64,000 bases of DNA from Neobacillus kokaensis (GTDB lineage Bacteria; Bacillota; Bacilli; Bacillales; Cytobacillaceae), in contig NZ_BNDS01000002.1 in NCBI RefSeq assembly GCF_014656545.1, positions 368,871 through 432,870 on the forward strand, written 5' to 3'. Of the stretch, positions 1 through 7,892 are shown one piece after another. The notes under the pieces are model-generated. The model saw only the letters and a program-made list of their open reading frames with translations, did no database searches and was not told the DNA's origin. The number at the start of each line of letters is the position of its first letter. Position 1 is the first letter of the stretch. A program made the translations under genes and the position numbers.

Positions 1-201
1 ACGAAATTAAATGTATGGGAATATCGAAAAATCATGGAGAAGATGATGAACGCCGGAGGGTTAGAGTGGTATGCCACAGATGATCCAGAAATATGCTCGC
101 ACCCCGCGAATTGTTTAATGGCAAGAATCGGTAAACGGATCGACCTGGAGACAGTTCAAAAGTTCGACCGACTGCGCTTTATGAACCGTTTTATGTACTA
201 A
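1..201 (+). CDS. acuA: Acetoin utilization acetyltransferase AcuA, C-terminal part
   Basis: The window opens inside this gene; the last 66 codons are present and end at a TAA at 199-201. AcuA is a GNAT-family protein acetyltransferase that acetylates and inactivates acetyl-CoA synthetase AcsA. The visible part lies outside the core acetyl-CoA fold, so identification rests mainly on its position directly upstream of acuB and acuC, the conserved acuABC order in Bacillus. The visible end carries the residues WYATDDPEIC and RLRFMNRFMY. acuB follows after 46 bp, so the three genes are probably one operon. The start and any promoter lie outside the window. Confidence 0.8.
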   Translation, partial: TKLNVWEYRKIMEKMMNAGGLEWYATDDPEICSHPANCLMARIGKRIDLETVQKFDRLRFMNRFMY

Positions 202-247
202 CCGGCTTTTTCATCCTGAATTTAATAAGAATTGAGGCGATACTGAA

Positions 248-889
248 ATGATTGTAGAAGAAATCATGAAAACAGATGTCGTAACATTATATCCAACAGA
301 TACCATTGCAGATGCTATTCATGTAATGGAAACTAATAATATCCGCCATATTCCAATTATCAATAAGGAGAATAATTTAGTCGGTCTTGTGACTATTTCT
401 AGATTAAAAGAAGTCACCCCGTCAACCTTTCGGACAAATGAAAATCCAGATGAATTAACAAAGCCACTCGAATTAATCATGGAGCAAAATGTAATTACCG
501 GTCACCCGCTGGATTTTGTAGAAGAGTCTGCAGCGTTATTTTATGAGTATAAAATCAGCGCCATTCCGATTATTAAAGACCGCAAGCTCGTTGGAATCAT
601 AACAGAAACAGATATACTTCGAACGATGGTGGAACTTACTGGTGCGCACCAGCCTGGGTCGCAAATTGAAATCAGGGTACCAAACATTTCAGGCATCCTT
701 TCGGACATTGCCGGAATCATTCGCAAACGGAATGCCAATATTCTTAGTGTTTTAGTTTACCCGGATAAAAAGGATGATCAATTCAAAATACTTGTCATTA
801 GAGTCCAATTAATGAATCCTACCGGTTTAATTCAAGATTTAAGAAAGGCTGGTCACCAGGTTCTATGGCCAAATCTTCCGGGGATTTAA
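248..889 (+). CDS. acuB: Acetoin utilization protein AcuB (CBS-CBS-ACT)
   Basis: A 213-residue protein, the usual AcuB length. Two CBS domains span about residues 1-60 and 75-130 (with IPIINKENNLVGLVTISRL and the matching IPIIKDRKLVGIITETDIL), followed by an ACT domain at about 137-205. CBS and ACT modules usually sense adenylate nucleotides or amino acids, which suggests a ligand-sensing regulatory role in the AcsA acetylation switch; its exact biochemical role is not established. The ATG is preceded by TTGAGGCGA. The gene lies between acuA and acuC, with only 2 bp before the preferred acuC start, consistent with translational coupling. Confidence 0.93.
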   Translation: MIVEEIMKTDVVTLYPTDTIADAIHVMETNNIRHIPIINKENNLVGLVTISRLKEVTPSTFRTNENPDELTKPLELIMEQNVITGHPLDFVEESAALFYEYKISAIPIIKDRKLVGIITETDILRTMVELTGAHQPGSQIEIRVPNISGILSDIAGIIRKRNANILSVLVYPDKKDDQFKILVIRVQLMNPTGLIQDLRKAGHQVLWPNLPGI

Positions 890-891
890 CT

Positions 892-2052
892 ATGAAAGAT
901 GCTTGCGCCTTTGTTTTTTCAGAAGAACTGCTAAATTATAAATTTAGCAGCCATCATCCTTTTAATCAATTCCGGCTAAAATTAACAGTAGATTTATTAA
1001 ACAAGATGAATGCACTAGATCCTAAACAAATTATTCCGCCAAGGATGGCAACGGAAGAGGAGTTAAAGCTTATCCATGATCCAGGTTTTATTGATGCCGT
1101 TAAAAAAGCAGGCAACGGCCAGCTTCCAAAGGAAATTGCCGAAAATTATGGGCTGGGTACAGAAGATACTCCAATATTTCCTAACATGCATGAAGCAAGT
1201 TCCCTTTTAGTCGGCGGAACACTTACTGCTGTCGATCAGGTAATGACAGGAAAAGCCCTCCATGCTGTGCATCTTGGAGGTGGATTGCATCATGGTTTTC
1301 GAGGAAAGGCATCTGGGTTTTGTGTTTATAACGATAGTTCAGTCGCCATAAAATATTTACTTGAAAAATATAATGCCCGTGTACTATATGTTGATACAGA
1401 TGCTCACCATGGTGATGGAGTTCAATGGTCTTTTTATGATGAACCAAACGTGTGTACACTCTCCATCCATGAGACAGGACGCTATTTATTTCCCGGAACT
1501 GGGAATATCAACGAAAGAGGACAGGGCGCGGGTTACGGATATTCTTTTAACATCCCAGTAGATGCCTTTACCGAAGATGAATCGTGGCTTCAGGCCTATT
1601 CACAGGCAATTAGAGAGGTTGCTGAGTTTTTCAAGCCAGACGTCATACTTACTCAAAACGGGGCCGATTCGCACTACTATGACCCTCTCACTCATTTATC
1701 AGCGACGATGAAAATTTATCGAGAAATTCCAAAGCTCGCACATGAAATAGCCCACCAATATTGCGGAGGCAGATGGGTAGCAGTTGGCGGGGGCGGGTAT
1801 GACATTTGGAGGGTCGTTCCAAGAGCATGGGCCCTGATATGGCTTGTGATGACAGAAAACTCAAATTGTTACGGCAGCTTGCCGAAAGAATGGGTAAACT
1901 ATTGGCAGAAAAAATCTCCTGTAGAGCTCCCAAAAGAATGGGATGATCCGGATAATCTATATCCTCCCATCCCAAGAAAACCGGAAATCACCGAAAAAAA
2001 TTTTAATACACTGGAAAAAGCCTTATATCCAATTCGAAATCAAAAAAAGTAA
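892..2052 (+). CDS. acuC: AcuC, class I histone-deacetylase-like protein deacetylase
   Basis: A Zn-dependent deacetylase of the arginase/HDAC fold that in Bacillus removes the acetyl group placed on AcsA by AcuA. Class I HDAC signatures are present: tandem histidines in LGGGLHHGFRG (about residues 133-134), the metal site in DTDAHHGDG (about 168-176), and a C-terminal GGGGYD loop. I prefer the ATG at 892, which gives 386 residues. It has GGGGA a few bases upstream, follows the acuB stop by 2 bp, and matches the family N terminus. An in-frame ATG at 865 would overlap acuB and has a poorer ribosome site. A strong hairpin terminator follows. Confidence 0.93.
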   Translation: MKDACAFVFSEELLNYKFSSHHPFNQFRLKLTVDLLNKMNALDPKQIIPPRMATEEELKLIHDPGFIDAVKKAGNGQLPKEIAENYGLGTEDTPIFPNMHEASSLLVGGTLTAVDQVMTGKALHAVHLGGGLHHGFRGKASGFCVYNDSSVAIKYLLEKYNARVLYVDTDAHHGDGVQWSFYDEPNVCTLSIHETGRYLFPGTGNINERGQGAGYGYSFNIPVDAFTEDESWLQAYSQAIREVAEFFKPDVILTQNGADSHYYDPLTHLSATMKIYREIPKLAHEIAHQYCGGRWVAVGGGGYDIWRVVPRAWALIWLVMTENSNCYGSLPKEWVNYWQKKSPVELPKEWDDPDNLYPPIPRKPEITEKNFNTLEKALYPIRNQKK

Positions 2053-2075
2053 ATTTCTATAATTGAAAAACAATA

Positions 2076-2110
2076 TAAAAACGGCCGGTTATTTTAACCG
2101 GCCATTTTCT
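2076..2110. terminator. Bidirectional terminator between acuC and ccpA
   Basis: A hairpin with a 9-bp stem (GGCCGGTTA/TAACCGGCC, 3-base loop) lies between convergent genes. An A-run precedes it and T-rich sequence follows, so it can end transcription of both acuC (plus) and ccpA (minus). Confidence 0.88.
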
Positions 2111-3117
2111 TACTGTTCTCTCGTTGATTGGCGATGCTCTATCCGATGTGGCAGAACAACGATTTGATCTTCCACTTTTTCCTTATTCATCAGCTTTGTT
2201 AAGAGACGCATAGCAACAGCACCGATATCATATAACGGCTGAACAATCGTCGTCAGCTGCGGACGAACCATTAATGACAATCGTGTATTATCAGATGTAA
2301 TCACTTCAAAGTCTTGAGGAATATGGTAACCTTTATCTTCTGCCCCATGAACTACTCCAAGGGCCATCTCATCTGCACCAACAAAAATCGCAGTTGGTCT
2401 TTCAGGCAATTCTAGCAATTTTTCGAATGCTTCTAATCCGGAATCGTAAGTATAATCCCCTTCAATAATCAATTGTTCATTAAATGGAATATTTGCTTCA
2501 TTTAAAGCTCTCTTATATCCCTTAAGTTTTTTTACAGTAATATCTGGCTCATAATGCGGACCATTTACAAAGGCTATTTGTTTATGACCTCGCTCAATAA
2601 ATTCTTTTACAGAATCATACGCAGCTTGTTCATAATTAATATTTACTGAAGGAATCTTTTCGGTCTCTTCAATTGACCCGGCAAGGACAAGTGGAACCTG
2701 TGATTTCTCAAATTCCTCAACATGTTCCTCGGTAATATTCCCGCCCATGAAGACAATACCATCCACTTGTTTTCCAAGCATAGTATGCAGCAAATGTAAC
2801 TCTTTATCCTTGTTTTGGTCAGAGTTGCTGAGGATAATATTGTATTTGTACATTGTTGCAATATCCTCAATACCACGAGCAAGCTCCGCAAAAAAGATAT
2901 TGGAGATATCCGGGATGATAACACCCACTGTTGTAGTTTTCTTACTTGCCAATCCCCTAGCTACGGCATTGGGAACATAACCAAGTCTTTCAATTACCTC
3001 TAAAACCTTTTTACGTGTAACAGGTTTGACATTCGGATTTCCATTCACTACACGTGAGACCGTTGCCATAGACACGTTTGCCTCGCGGGCAACATCATAA
3101 ATTGTAATATTATTCAC
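2110..3117 (-). CDS. ccpA: Catabolite control protein A
   Basis: A LacI/GalR-family regulator of 335 residues (the B. subtilis protein is about 334). The N-terminal helix-turn-helix, [19 protein letters not shown] at residues 5-23, is followed by the hinge helix PNAVARGLA and a periplasmic-binding-protein-like core. With HPr-Ser-P as corepressor it binds cre sites and controls carbon catabolite repression and activation. The start is a GTG at 3117, preceded by AGGAGAG at about 10 bases. The gene lies downstream of aroA but is separated from it by a terminator, so it probably has its own promoter in 3118-3330, where an unusual pair of inverted 14-mers lies. Confidence 0.96.
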   Translation of the reverse strand: MNNITIYDVAREANVSMATVSRVVNGNPNVKPVTRKKVLEVIERLGYVPNAVARGLASKKTTTVGVIIPDISNIFFAELARGIEDIATMYKYNIILSNSDQNKDKELHLLHTMLGKQVDGIVFMGGNITEEHVEEFEKSQVPLVLAGSIEETEKIPSVNINYEQAAYDSVKEFIERGHKQIAFVNGPHYEPDITVKKLKGYKRALNEANIPFNEQLIIEGDYTYDSGLEAFEKLLELPERPTAIFVGADEMALGVVHGAEDKGYHIPQDFEVITSDNTRLSLMVRPQLTTIVQPLYDIGAVAMRLLTKLMNKEKVEDQIVVLPHRIEHRQSTREQ

Positions 3118-3143
3118 TAATAAACACTCTCCTAAAAACGAAC

Positions 3144-3259
3144 ATTGTTTACTTTATTTTATATCACGCAGTGTAAATCTAGTCATACATTCTAGCATCA
3201 GTAACTAGTCTGTTTCATTCACACAACACCACTGCGGATTTTGTGATAAAGTAAACAAT
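3144..3259. repeat. Distant inverted 14-bp repeat in the ccpA leader
   Basis: ATTGTTTACTTTAT at 3144-3157 is matched exactly by its reverse complement at 3246-3259, 88 bp away. Both arms lie upstream of the ccpA start (27 and 129 bp). They could be paired operators or the base of a leader hairpin. Function unknown. Confidence 0.6.
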
Positions 3260-3332
3260 CTAAATTATGTATTAATGATACGATAAGAACGAAAAAGCCG
3301 CAATTACATCGCATCATTTTTTACATTTTCTT

Positions 3333-3372
3333 TAAAAAAAATTAACCTTCTGCTTCATCAGCAGAAGGCTTT
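3333..3372 (-). terminator. Rho-independent terminator of aroA
   Basis: Read on the minus strand, the 8-bp stem CCTTCTGC/GCAGAAGG (3346-3353 with 3361-3368) is followed by a run of T (the A-run at 3335-3342). It lies 15-40 bp after the aroA stop codon and separates aroA from ccpA. Confidence 0.88.
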
Positions 3373-3386
3373 TAATCATAATTAAG

Positions 3387-4463
3387 TTAAATACGGACAA
3401 AATTTGATGCAATCAGTTCATTATAGAATTGATCGAACTGTTCTAAATTCATTTGCTGCTGTGCGTCAGATAATGCAACTGCTGGATCTGGATGAACTTC
3501 AGCCATAACTCCATCTGCTCCAATAGCAATTGCCGCTTTCGCACATGGAAGAAGCAGATCTCTTCTGCCAGTAGAATGAGTTACATCAACCATTACAGGC
3601 AGGTGCGTTTCTTGTTTTAAAATTGGTACAGCGGAAATATCCAATGTGTTTCTTGTTGCTTTTTCGTATGTTCTTATGCCGCGCTCACACAGAATAATCT
3701 GCCCATTTCCTTGTGCCATGATATATTCAGCTGCATTGATAAATTCTTCAATTGTTGCAGCCAGTCCTCTTTTTAAAAGAACAGGTTTATTGACAGCGCC
3801 TGCGGCTTTTAATAATTCAAAGTTTTGCATATTTCTGGCGCCAATTTGAATTACGTCAATATATTCAGCTGCCATTTCGATATCAGCTGGATTAACAATT
3901 TCACTAATAACCGCCATATCAAATTCAGTTGCCACGCGTTTTAATATTTTTAAGCCCTCTACACCTAAACCTTGGAAATCATATGGAGATGTTCTTGGTT
4001 TATAAGCACCGCCGCGCAATAGCTTTAAGCCTTTTTCCTTCATTGCCTTTGCAACGGTCGCTACTTGCTCATATGATTCTACTGCACATGGACCGAAAAC
4101 AAAATGCTGTTTGCCATCACCGATGTTTTCACCTTTCAAGCTGACAATCGTATTTTCTGGCTTTTTCTTTCTTGATACGAGTAAGGCCTTCTTATGGTCA
4201 TCCTTTTGTAAATCAAGGCCAGCCTTGAAGATTTCCTTAAAGATATGGTCAATTGTAGCATTGTCAAATGGACCATCATTATTTTGCTTAATCTTATCAA
4301 GCATCATTCTTTCACGAACCGGGTCGAAACGATAAACCCCCTGGCTCCCCTTTACATGCCCAATTTCTTGGACGAGCTGGGCTCTTTCGTTGATTAACCT
4401 CAACAACTCCAAGTTCACTTCGTCTACGCGGTCTCTTAATTGATCTAATTCATTTTTGCCCAT
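3387..4463 (-). CDS. aroA: Bifunctional chorismate mutase / DAHP synthase
   Basis: A fused enzyme of 358 residues, the same length as the B. subtilis AroA (also called AroG). Residues 1 to about 85 form an AroQ-type chorismate mutase domain ([19 protein letters not shown]). Residues from about 100 form a type I-beta DAHP synthase of the KDPG-aldolase-like group, with [21 protein letters not shown] and a C-terminal [10 protein letters not shown]. It makes 3-deoxy-D-arabino-heptulosonate-7-phosphate from PEP and erythrose-4-phosphate, the first step of aromatic amino acid synthesis. In Bacillus the mutase domain gives feedback inhibition by chorismate and prephenate. The ATG is preceded by AAGGGTGGG. 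Confidence 0.95.
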   Translation of the reverse strand: MGKNELDQLRDRVDEVNLELLRLINERAQLVQEIGHVKGSQGVYRFDPVRERMMLDKIKQNNDGPFDNATIDHIFKEIFKAGLDLQKDDHKKALLVSRKKKPENTIVSLKGENIGDGKQHFVFGPCAVESYEQVATVAKAMKEKGLKLLRGGAYKPRTSPYDFQGLGVEGLKILKRVATEFDMAVISEIVNPADIEMAAEYIDVIQIGARNMQNFELLKAAGAVNKPVLLKRGLAATIEEFINAAEYIMAQGNGQIILCERGIRTYEKATRNTLDISAVPILKQETHLPVMVDVTHSTGRRDLLLPCAKAAIAIGADGVMAEVHPDPAVALSDAQQQMNLEQFDQFYNELIASNFVRI

Positions 4464-4634
4464 TTATCGTCCCACCCTTTCTTTTGCAAACCAGTATGAC
4501 TGTCCCTAATTATTATTATTATTAATTGTTTACTGGCTCACAAGCTTATATTTGAAATTTTATAACAATTTAATATTAGGATTTATTATAACTGAAAAAA
4601 ATTTCTTTGTCATCCCTTTTTTCTTTATTTCTTA

Positions 4635-4650
4635 AACGCTTTTAAGCGTT
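4635..4650. promoter_or_regulatory. 16-bp palindrome upstream of aroA, possible operator
   Basis: AACGCTT-TT-AAGCGTT is a perfect inverted repeat with 7-bp arms, in an AT-rich region 172 bp upstream of the aroA ATG and 88 bp after the ytxJ stop. It lacks a terminator-like T-run. It does not match the cre consensus well, because the flanking TG and CA are missing. The rest of 4464-4737 holds no gene that I can see. Confidence 0.35.
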
Positions 4651-4737
4651 AAAGTAATTTTGGATTTATTAAATTATTATATTACTTAGTATTTCAATTT
4701 GTGCATTATTATTTTTTTATGAAGGAACAAGAATAAT

Positions 4738-5070
4738 TTATTCATTCTCTGACAAGGCGTTTGTCAAAGTCTTTTTAGTAATCTTCCAATGAGAGGCATT
4801 CCATACAGCTTTACCGTTTGAAAATAATATTGCTTGAGGAGACTCATGCTGAATTTGAAAAGTATCAGCAATCTCATTTGATAATGGACGTGAATCCTGA
4901 ACAGCTAAATAATAACTAGACAGCTCTTGATGTTCCGCTGCAAATTTTTCATATTCCTTATAGGCAGCATGACTGATCGGACATGTTAGACTATGCTTTA
5001 AAAAGTAAAATTTCTCTTCTTCTTTTAATAATTGATTAAATTGTTCAGTTGTATCGACTTTTTTTATCAT
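4738..5070 (-). CDS. ytxJ: YtxJ, thioredoxin-fold monothiol protein (bacilliredoxin-like)
   Basis: Starting at the ATG at 5070, which has GGAGGT 7 bases upstream, the product has 110 residues, close to the family's usual 108. It has the thioredoxin-like fold of the YtxJ (DUF2847) family, with a single cysteine in HSLTCPISHAAY near residue 30. Family members are thought to work in bacillithiol-linked protein redox chemistry. The position after ytxG and ytxH is conserved, and in B. subtilis these are general-stress (sigma-B) genes. A longer in-frame start at 5112 is unlikely because it runs through the hairpin at 5091-5121. Confidence 0.9.
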   Translation of the reverse strand: MIKKVDTTEQFNQLLKEEEKFYFLKHSLTCPISHAAYKEYEKFAAEHQELSSYYLAVQDSRPLSNEIADTFQIQHESPQAILFSNGKAVWNASHWKITKKTLTNALSENE

Positions 5071-5083
5071 TTTTTTTACCTCC

Positions 5084-5124
5084 AAAAATAAACGGTGAAG
5101 TAATTTTAACACTTCACCGTTTAC
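5084..5124 (-). terminator. Hairpin between ytxH and ytxJ
   Basis: AACGGTGAAGT (5091-5101) pairs with ACTTCACCGTT (5111-5121): an 11-bp stem with a 9-base loop, followed on the minus strand by TATTTTT. It looks like a terminator for ytxG-ytxH. It ends only a few bases before the ytxJ ribosome site, so ytxJ must be read through or have a promoter inside. Confidence 0.7.
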
Positions 5125-5156
5125 TTAACAAATAATCAGAATTTTTTTGTACCATC

Positions 5157-5648
5157 TTATAGTTTTATCCTGTTTTCTTCTTCATCAAAGGCCATTTGTG
5201 CCTCCAATAATTTTTTTCTTATTTCATCATCATTTGCAGTGCCTTTGTCTTCCTGTTTTACAGGGGAAGTATTACTGGAACTCCCAATCGAAATATAGTT
5301 GATTTCCGTGTCATCCTTAGCTTCTTCCTTGCTTATTGCTTTTTCTTTTACCTTACTTAATAACTCCGCAGACTGCTGAACTATTCCTTGCGAAAGGGTG
5401 GATGTTTTCGCTGCAAGTGCAGTGCCTTTAGTCTTCACTGTTTCACTCAATTGCCCTGTTTTATTCACAATAGACCCTGCGTTGCTGCCAATCGTATTCC
5501 GCAGGTCTTTTCCAGTTTTAGGTGTTAGGAAAAGGGCAGCTGCTGCCCCAACCGCTCCACCGATAATCGCGCCTAGTAAAAAGCTGCTCGTTGATCCTTC
5601 ATTGCGACCTTGATTCGTTTCCCGTGAGTCATATTCCCGATTAGCCAT
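5157..5648 (-). CDS. ytxH: YtxH-like membrane-anchored stress protein
   Basis: A 163-residue protein starting at the ATG at 5648 (GAGGAGTTGG upstream); an in-frame TTG at 5657 is less likely. A polar N terminus of about 25 residues is followed by one glycine/alanine-rich membrane segment, LLGAIIGGAVGAAAALFLT, then a long polar, alanine- and lysine-rich tail typical of YtxH (DUF4407/gas vesicle-like) proteins. The molecular role is unknown. The gene belongs to the ytxGHJ cluster behind a sigma-B promoter and so is probably induced by general stress. Confidence 0.88.
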   Translation of the reverse strand: MANREYDSRETNQGRNEGSTSSFLLGAIIGGAVGAAAALFLTPKTGKDLRNTIGSNAGSIVNKTGQLSETVKTKGTALAAKTSTLSQGIVQQSAELLSKVKEKAISKEEAKDDTEINYISIGSSSNTSPVKQEDKGTANDDEIRKKLLEAQMAFDEEENRIKL

Positions 5649-5670
5649 TATATCCAACTCCTCATAAGTT

Positions 5671-6132
5671 TTAATATGAACGAACTTTTTGCTTTTCTTG
5701 TAGAATATCCACCTTTTTTGCTTGTTTTCTTTCCTGCCACTTGTCCTTTAATTCGAGAATGACATTACTCCATTGAATAATTTGTGAGACCTTCTCTTTA
5801 CTTTCATCAACCTGCCTGTCAACTGTTTTCGTTATGTTTTGCAATGTTCCGTTAAAGTTGGAAACGGTAACCCCTACACCCTTAACCGCATCTACAACAC
5901 TGTTTAAGTTTGCGGATTTCTGCTGAATATCATCAGCTAATGCATTTGTTTTTTGTAATAGTAATGTGGTTTCTCTTGTTACGCCATCAAGCTGTTTCTC
6001 CACCCCTTTTAACGTATCAGAGACACTGTCGAGTGTTACTTGAAGTGTTTTAAGCGTTTTGGAAATAAAAATGACCAGTACTAAGAACGCCACAGCTACC
6101 AAGGCAACGCTTAAGTATAATATAATTTGCAT
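5671..6132 (-). CDS. ytxG: YtxG, DUF948 membrane stress protein
   Basis: A 153-residue protein with an N-terminal membrane anchor (residues 4-25, LYLSVALVAVAFLVLVIF) followed by a long amphipathic coiled coil rich in T, V, N and Q, the DUF948 pattern. The C-terminal end is basic. The exact function is unknown; in B. subtilis the gene is a member of the sigma-B general stress regulon. The ATG at 6132 has GGAGGTG upstream. It is the first gene of ytxG-ytxH-ytxJ, with a 22-bp gap to ytxH, and a sigma-B type promoter lies 34-58 bp upstream. Confidence 0.9.
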   Translation of the reverse strand: MQIILYLSVALVAVAFLVLVIFISKTLKTLQVTLDSVSDTLKGVEKQLDGVTRETTLLLQKTNALADDIQQKSANLNSVVDAVKGVGVTVSNFNGTLQNITKTVDRQVDESKEKVSQIIQWSNVILELKDKWQERKQAKKVDILQEKQKVRSY

Positions 6133-6165
6133 GATCGCACCTCCGCCTTAATATATCCCTATGTA

Positions 6166-6190
6166 TTACCCAACTTATGAGAAACTAAAC
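6166..6190 (-). promoter_or_regulatory. Sigma-B type promoter of ytxGHJ
   Basis: On the minus strand GTTTAG (6190-6185), a 13-base spacer and GGGTAA (6171-6166) match the sigma-B consensus GTTTAA-N12-14-GGGTAT at 10 of 12 positions. It lies 34 bp upstream of the ytxG start, where the B. subtilis operon also has its stress promoter. Confidence 0.75.
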
Positions 6191-6334
6191 TTCGCTAATA
6201 TCTTATACTACTTCCATTTATTTGTCCTGTTTTCCTGCAAGATGAATAAAATTTTTCAAGTTTGCCTGTTCACTGGAGCGGAATCAATAGTATTCAAATG
6301 TAATGACTTTCAACGCTGCCTAATTTTAATAAAC

Positions 6335-6370
6335 AAAAAGGATGCCAAACGCACTGGCATCCCTTTTTTT
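6335..6370 (-). terminator. Terminator of murC
   Basis: Stem GGATGCC (6340-6346) with GGCATCC (6356-6362), flanked by A5 and T7. It overlaps the murC stop codon by 2 bp. Reading on the minus strand it ends in TTTTTG. Confidence 0.85.
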
Positions 6371-7667
6371 AGACTAGTTGTTTTTCATATGATTCCTGAA
6401 ACTTTTGGATATCTCCAGCACCCATAAACAGGATGACACTATGATCATGTTGTTTTAATACAGAAGTATTTTCTTCCGAAAGAATTTCAGATCCGGCAAC
6501 CTTCTCTTGCAGATCCTTAATCGATAGTTGACCGTGGTTCTCTCGAGCAGAGCCAAAAATTTCACACAAATACGTTTTATCCGCCAATCTCAATGACGCG
6601 GCAAAATCCTCGAGGAACGCTTGCGTCCGCGTAAAGGTATGCGGCTGAAATACTGCAATAATTTCCCTGTCTGGGTATTTTTGTTTAGCAGCATCAATGG
6701 TTGCTTTAATTTCGGTAGGATGATGGGCATAATCGTCAATTAGAATCTGAGATCCGACTGCTTTTTCTGAGAATCTTCTTTTAACTCCCTGGAAGCTCAT
6801 TAATCTTTCTTTAACTGCCTCCACACTCATTTCTTCATAATGGCATAAACCAATTACTGCAAGTGCATTTAGCACATTGTGATCACCGAATGTCGGAATT
6901 GAAAAAGTATCATAGAATGTATTGCGGATAAACACATCAAAGCTCGTTCCATCTGTTGTTTTGACGATATTTTTGGCCTGATAATCATTCCCCTCGTCAA
7001 AGCCGTAGAACAAAACAGGAACCTTTGCCTGAATTTTTTGAAGCTGCTCGTCATCGCCGCATGCAAATATTGCTTTCTTTACTTGTACCGCCATTTCTTG
7101 AAATGCTGAAAAAACATCATCAATATTGGCAAAGTAATCAGGATGATCAAAATCAATATTTGTCATAATGGCGTAATCAGGAAAATAGGAGAGAAAATGT
7201 CGTCTATATTCACATGCTTCAAAGACAAAATATTCTGCCTCTTCTTCCCCTTTACCTGTACCGTCACCAATTAAAAATGAAGTGGGCCGTGTTCCAGAAA
7301 TCACATGGGCAAGCAGCCCTGTTGTCGAAGTTTTACCGTGCGCTCCAGTTATTGCAACGCTCGTAAAGTTCTGCATAAAATCGCCTAAAAAACGGTGATA
7401 ACGTACGATAGGAAGTCCGAGCTTCATTGCCTCTTGAATTTCCTCATGTGTATCTGGAAAAGCATTTCCTGCAATAATTGTCATACCCGGTTTTATATTT
7501 TCCTTTTGGAAAGGAAGAATTTTAATTCCTGATTTTTCAAGGGCAACTTGTGTAAAAAAGTGCTTTTCATAATCGGAGCCTTGCACTTCAAATTTCATAT
7601 CATGTAGAACCTGTGCGAGTGCACTCATTCCTGACCCCTTTATACCTACAAAATGGTAAATAGTCAT
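6369..7667 (-). CDS. murC: UDP-N-acetylmuramate--L-alanine ligase
   Basis: A cytoplasmic Mur ligase that adds L-alanine to UDP-MurNAc, the first peptide step of peptidoglycan precursor synthesis. The ATG at 7667 has GGAGG 7 bases upstream and gives 432 residues, the same as B. subtilis MurC. An N-terminal Rossmann region contains [14 protein letters not shown] (the usual GIGGSGM-type signature). The ATP loop is [12 protein letters not shown] near residue 108, and the C-terminal domain carries [10 protein letters not shown] and FQPHTFTR. The gene lies between sftA and ytxG, as in B. subtilis. It has no partner mur genes nearby, which is normal for Bacillus. Confidence 0.95.
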   Translation of the reverse strand: MTIYHFVGIKGSGMSALAQVLHDMKFEVQGSDYEKHFFTQVALEKSGIKILPFQKENIKPGMTIIAGNAFPDTHEEIQEAMKLGLPIVRYHRFLGDFMQNFTSVAITGAHGKTSTTGLLAHVISGTRPTSFLIGDGTGKGEEEAEYFVFEACEYRRHFLSYFPDYAIMTNIDFDHPDYFANIDDVFSAFQEMAVQVKKAIFACGDDEQLQKIQAKVPVLFYGFDEGNDYQAKNIVKTTDGTSFDVFIRNTFYDTFSIPTFGDHNVLNALAVIGLCHYEEMSVEAVKERLMSFQGVKRRFSEKAVGSQILIDDYAHHPTEIKATIDAAKQKYPDREIIAVFQPHTFTRTQAFLEDFAASLRLADKTYLCEIFGSARENHGQLSIKDLQEKVAGSEILSEENTSVLKQHDHSVILFMGAGDIQKFQESYEKQLV

Positions 7668-7892
7668 AGATGAACCTCCAACCAACGTAATACTGTAAAA
7701 CAGTATATGACATTTGTCTGTAATTGCTAATAATGAAGCATTGCTTAATAAGCGCTAATTCATTTTGTTAAATCATATTTCAATATTATAGCATTGTTTA
7801 TTTATAAAAACTATTTAATAACTCAACCTGCCAAACAGCTAAGACTATATAGTACTTATTATTTGTCCATGTCTCTAAAGAATACTATTCGA

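Noticed and set aside
4635-4650. Palindrome considered as a CcpA cre site
   Set aside because: The flanking TG and CA of the cre consensus are missing when the CG is aligned, so only the symmetry remains.
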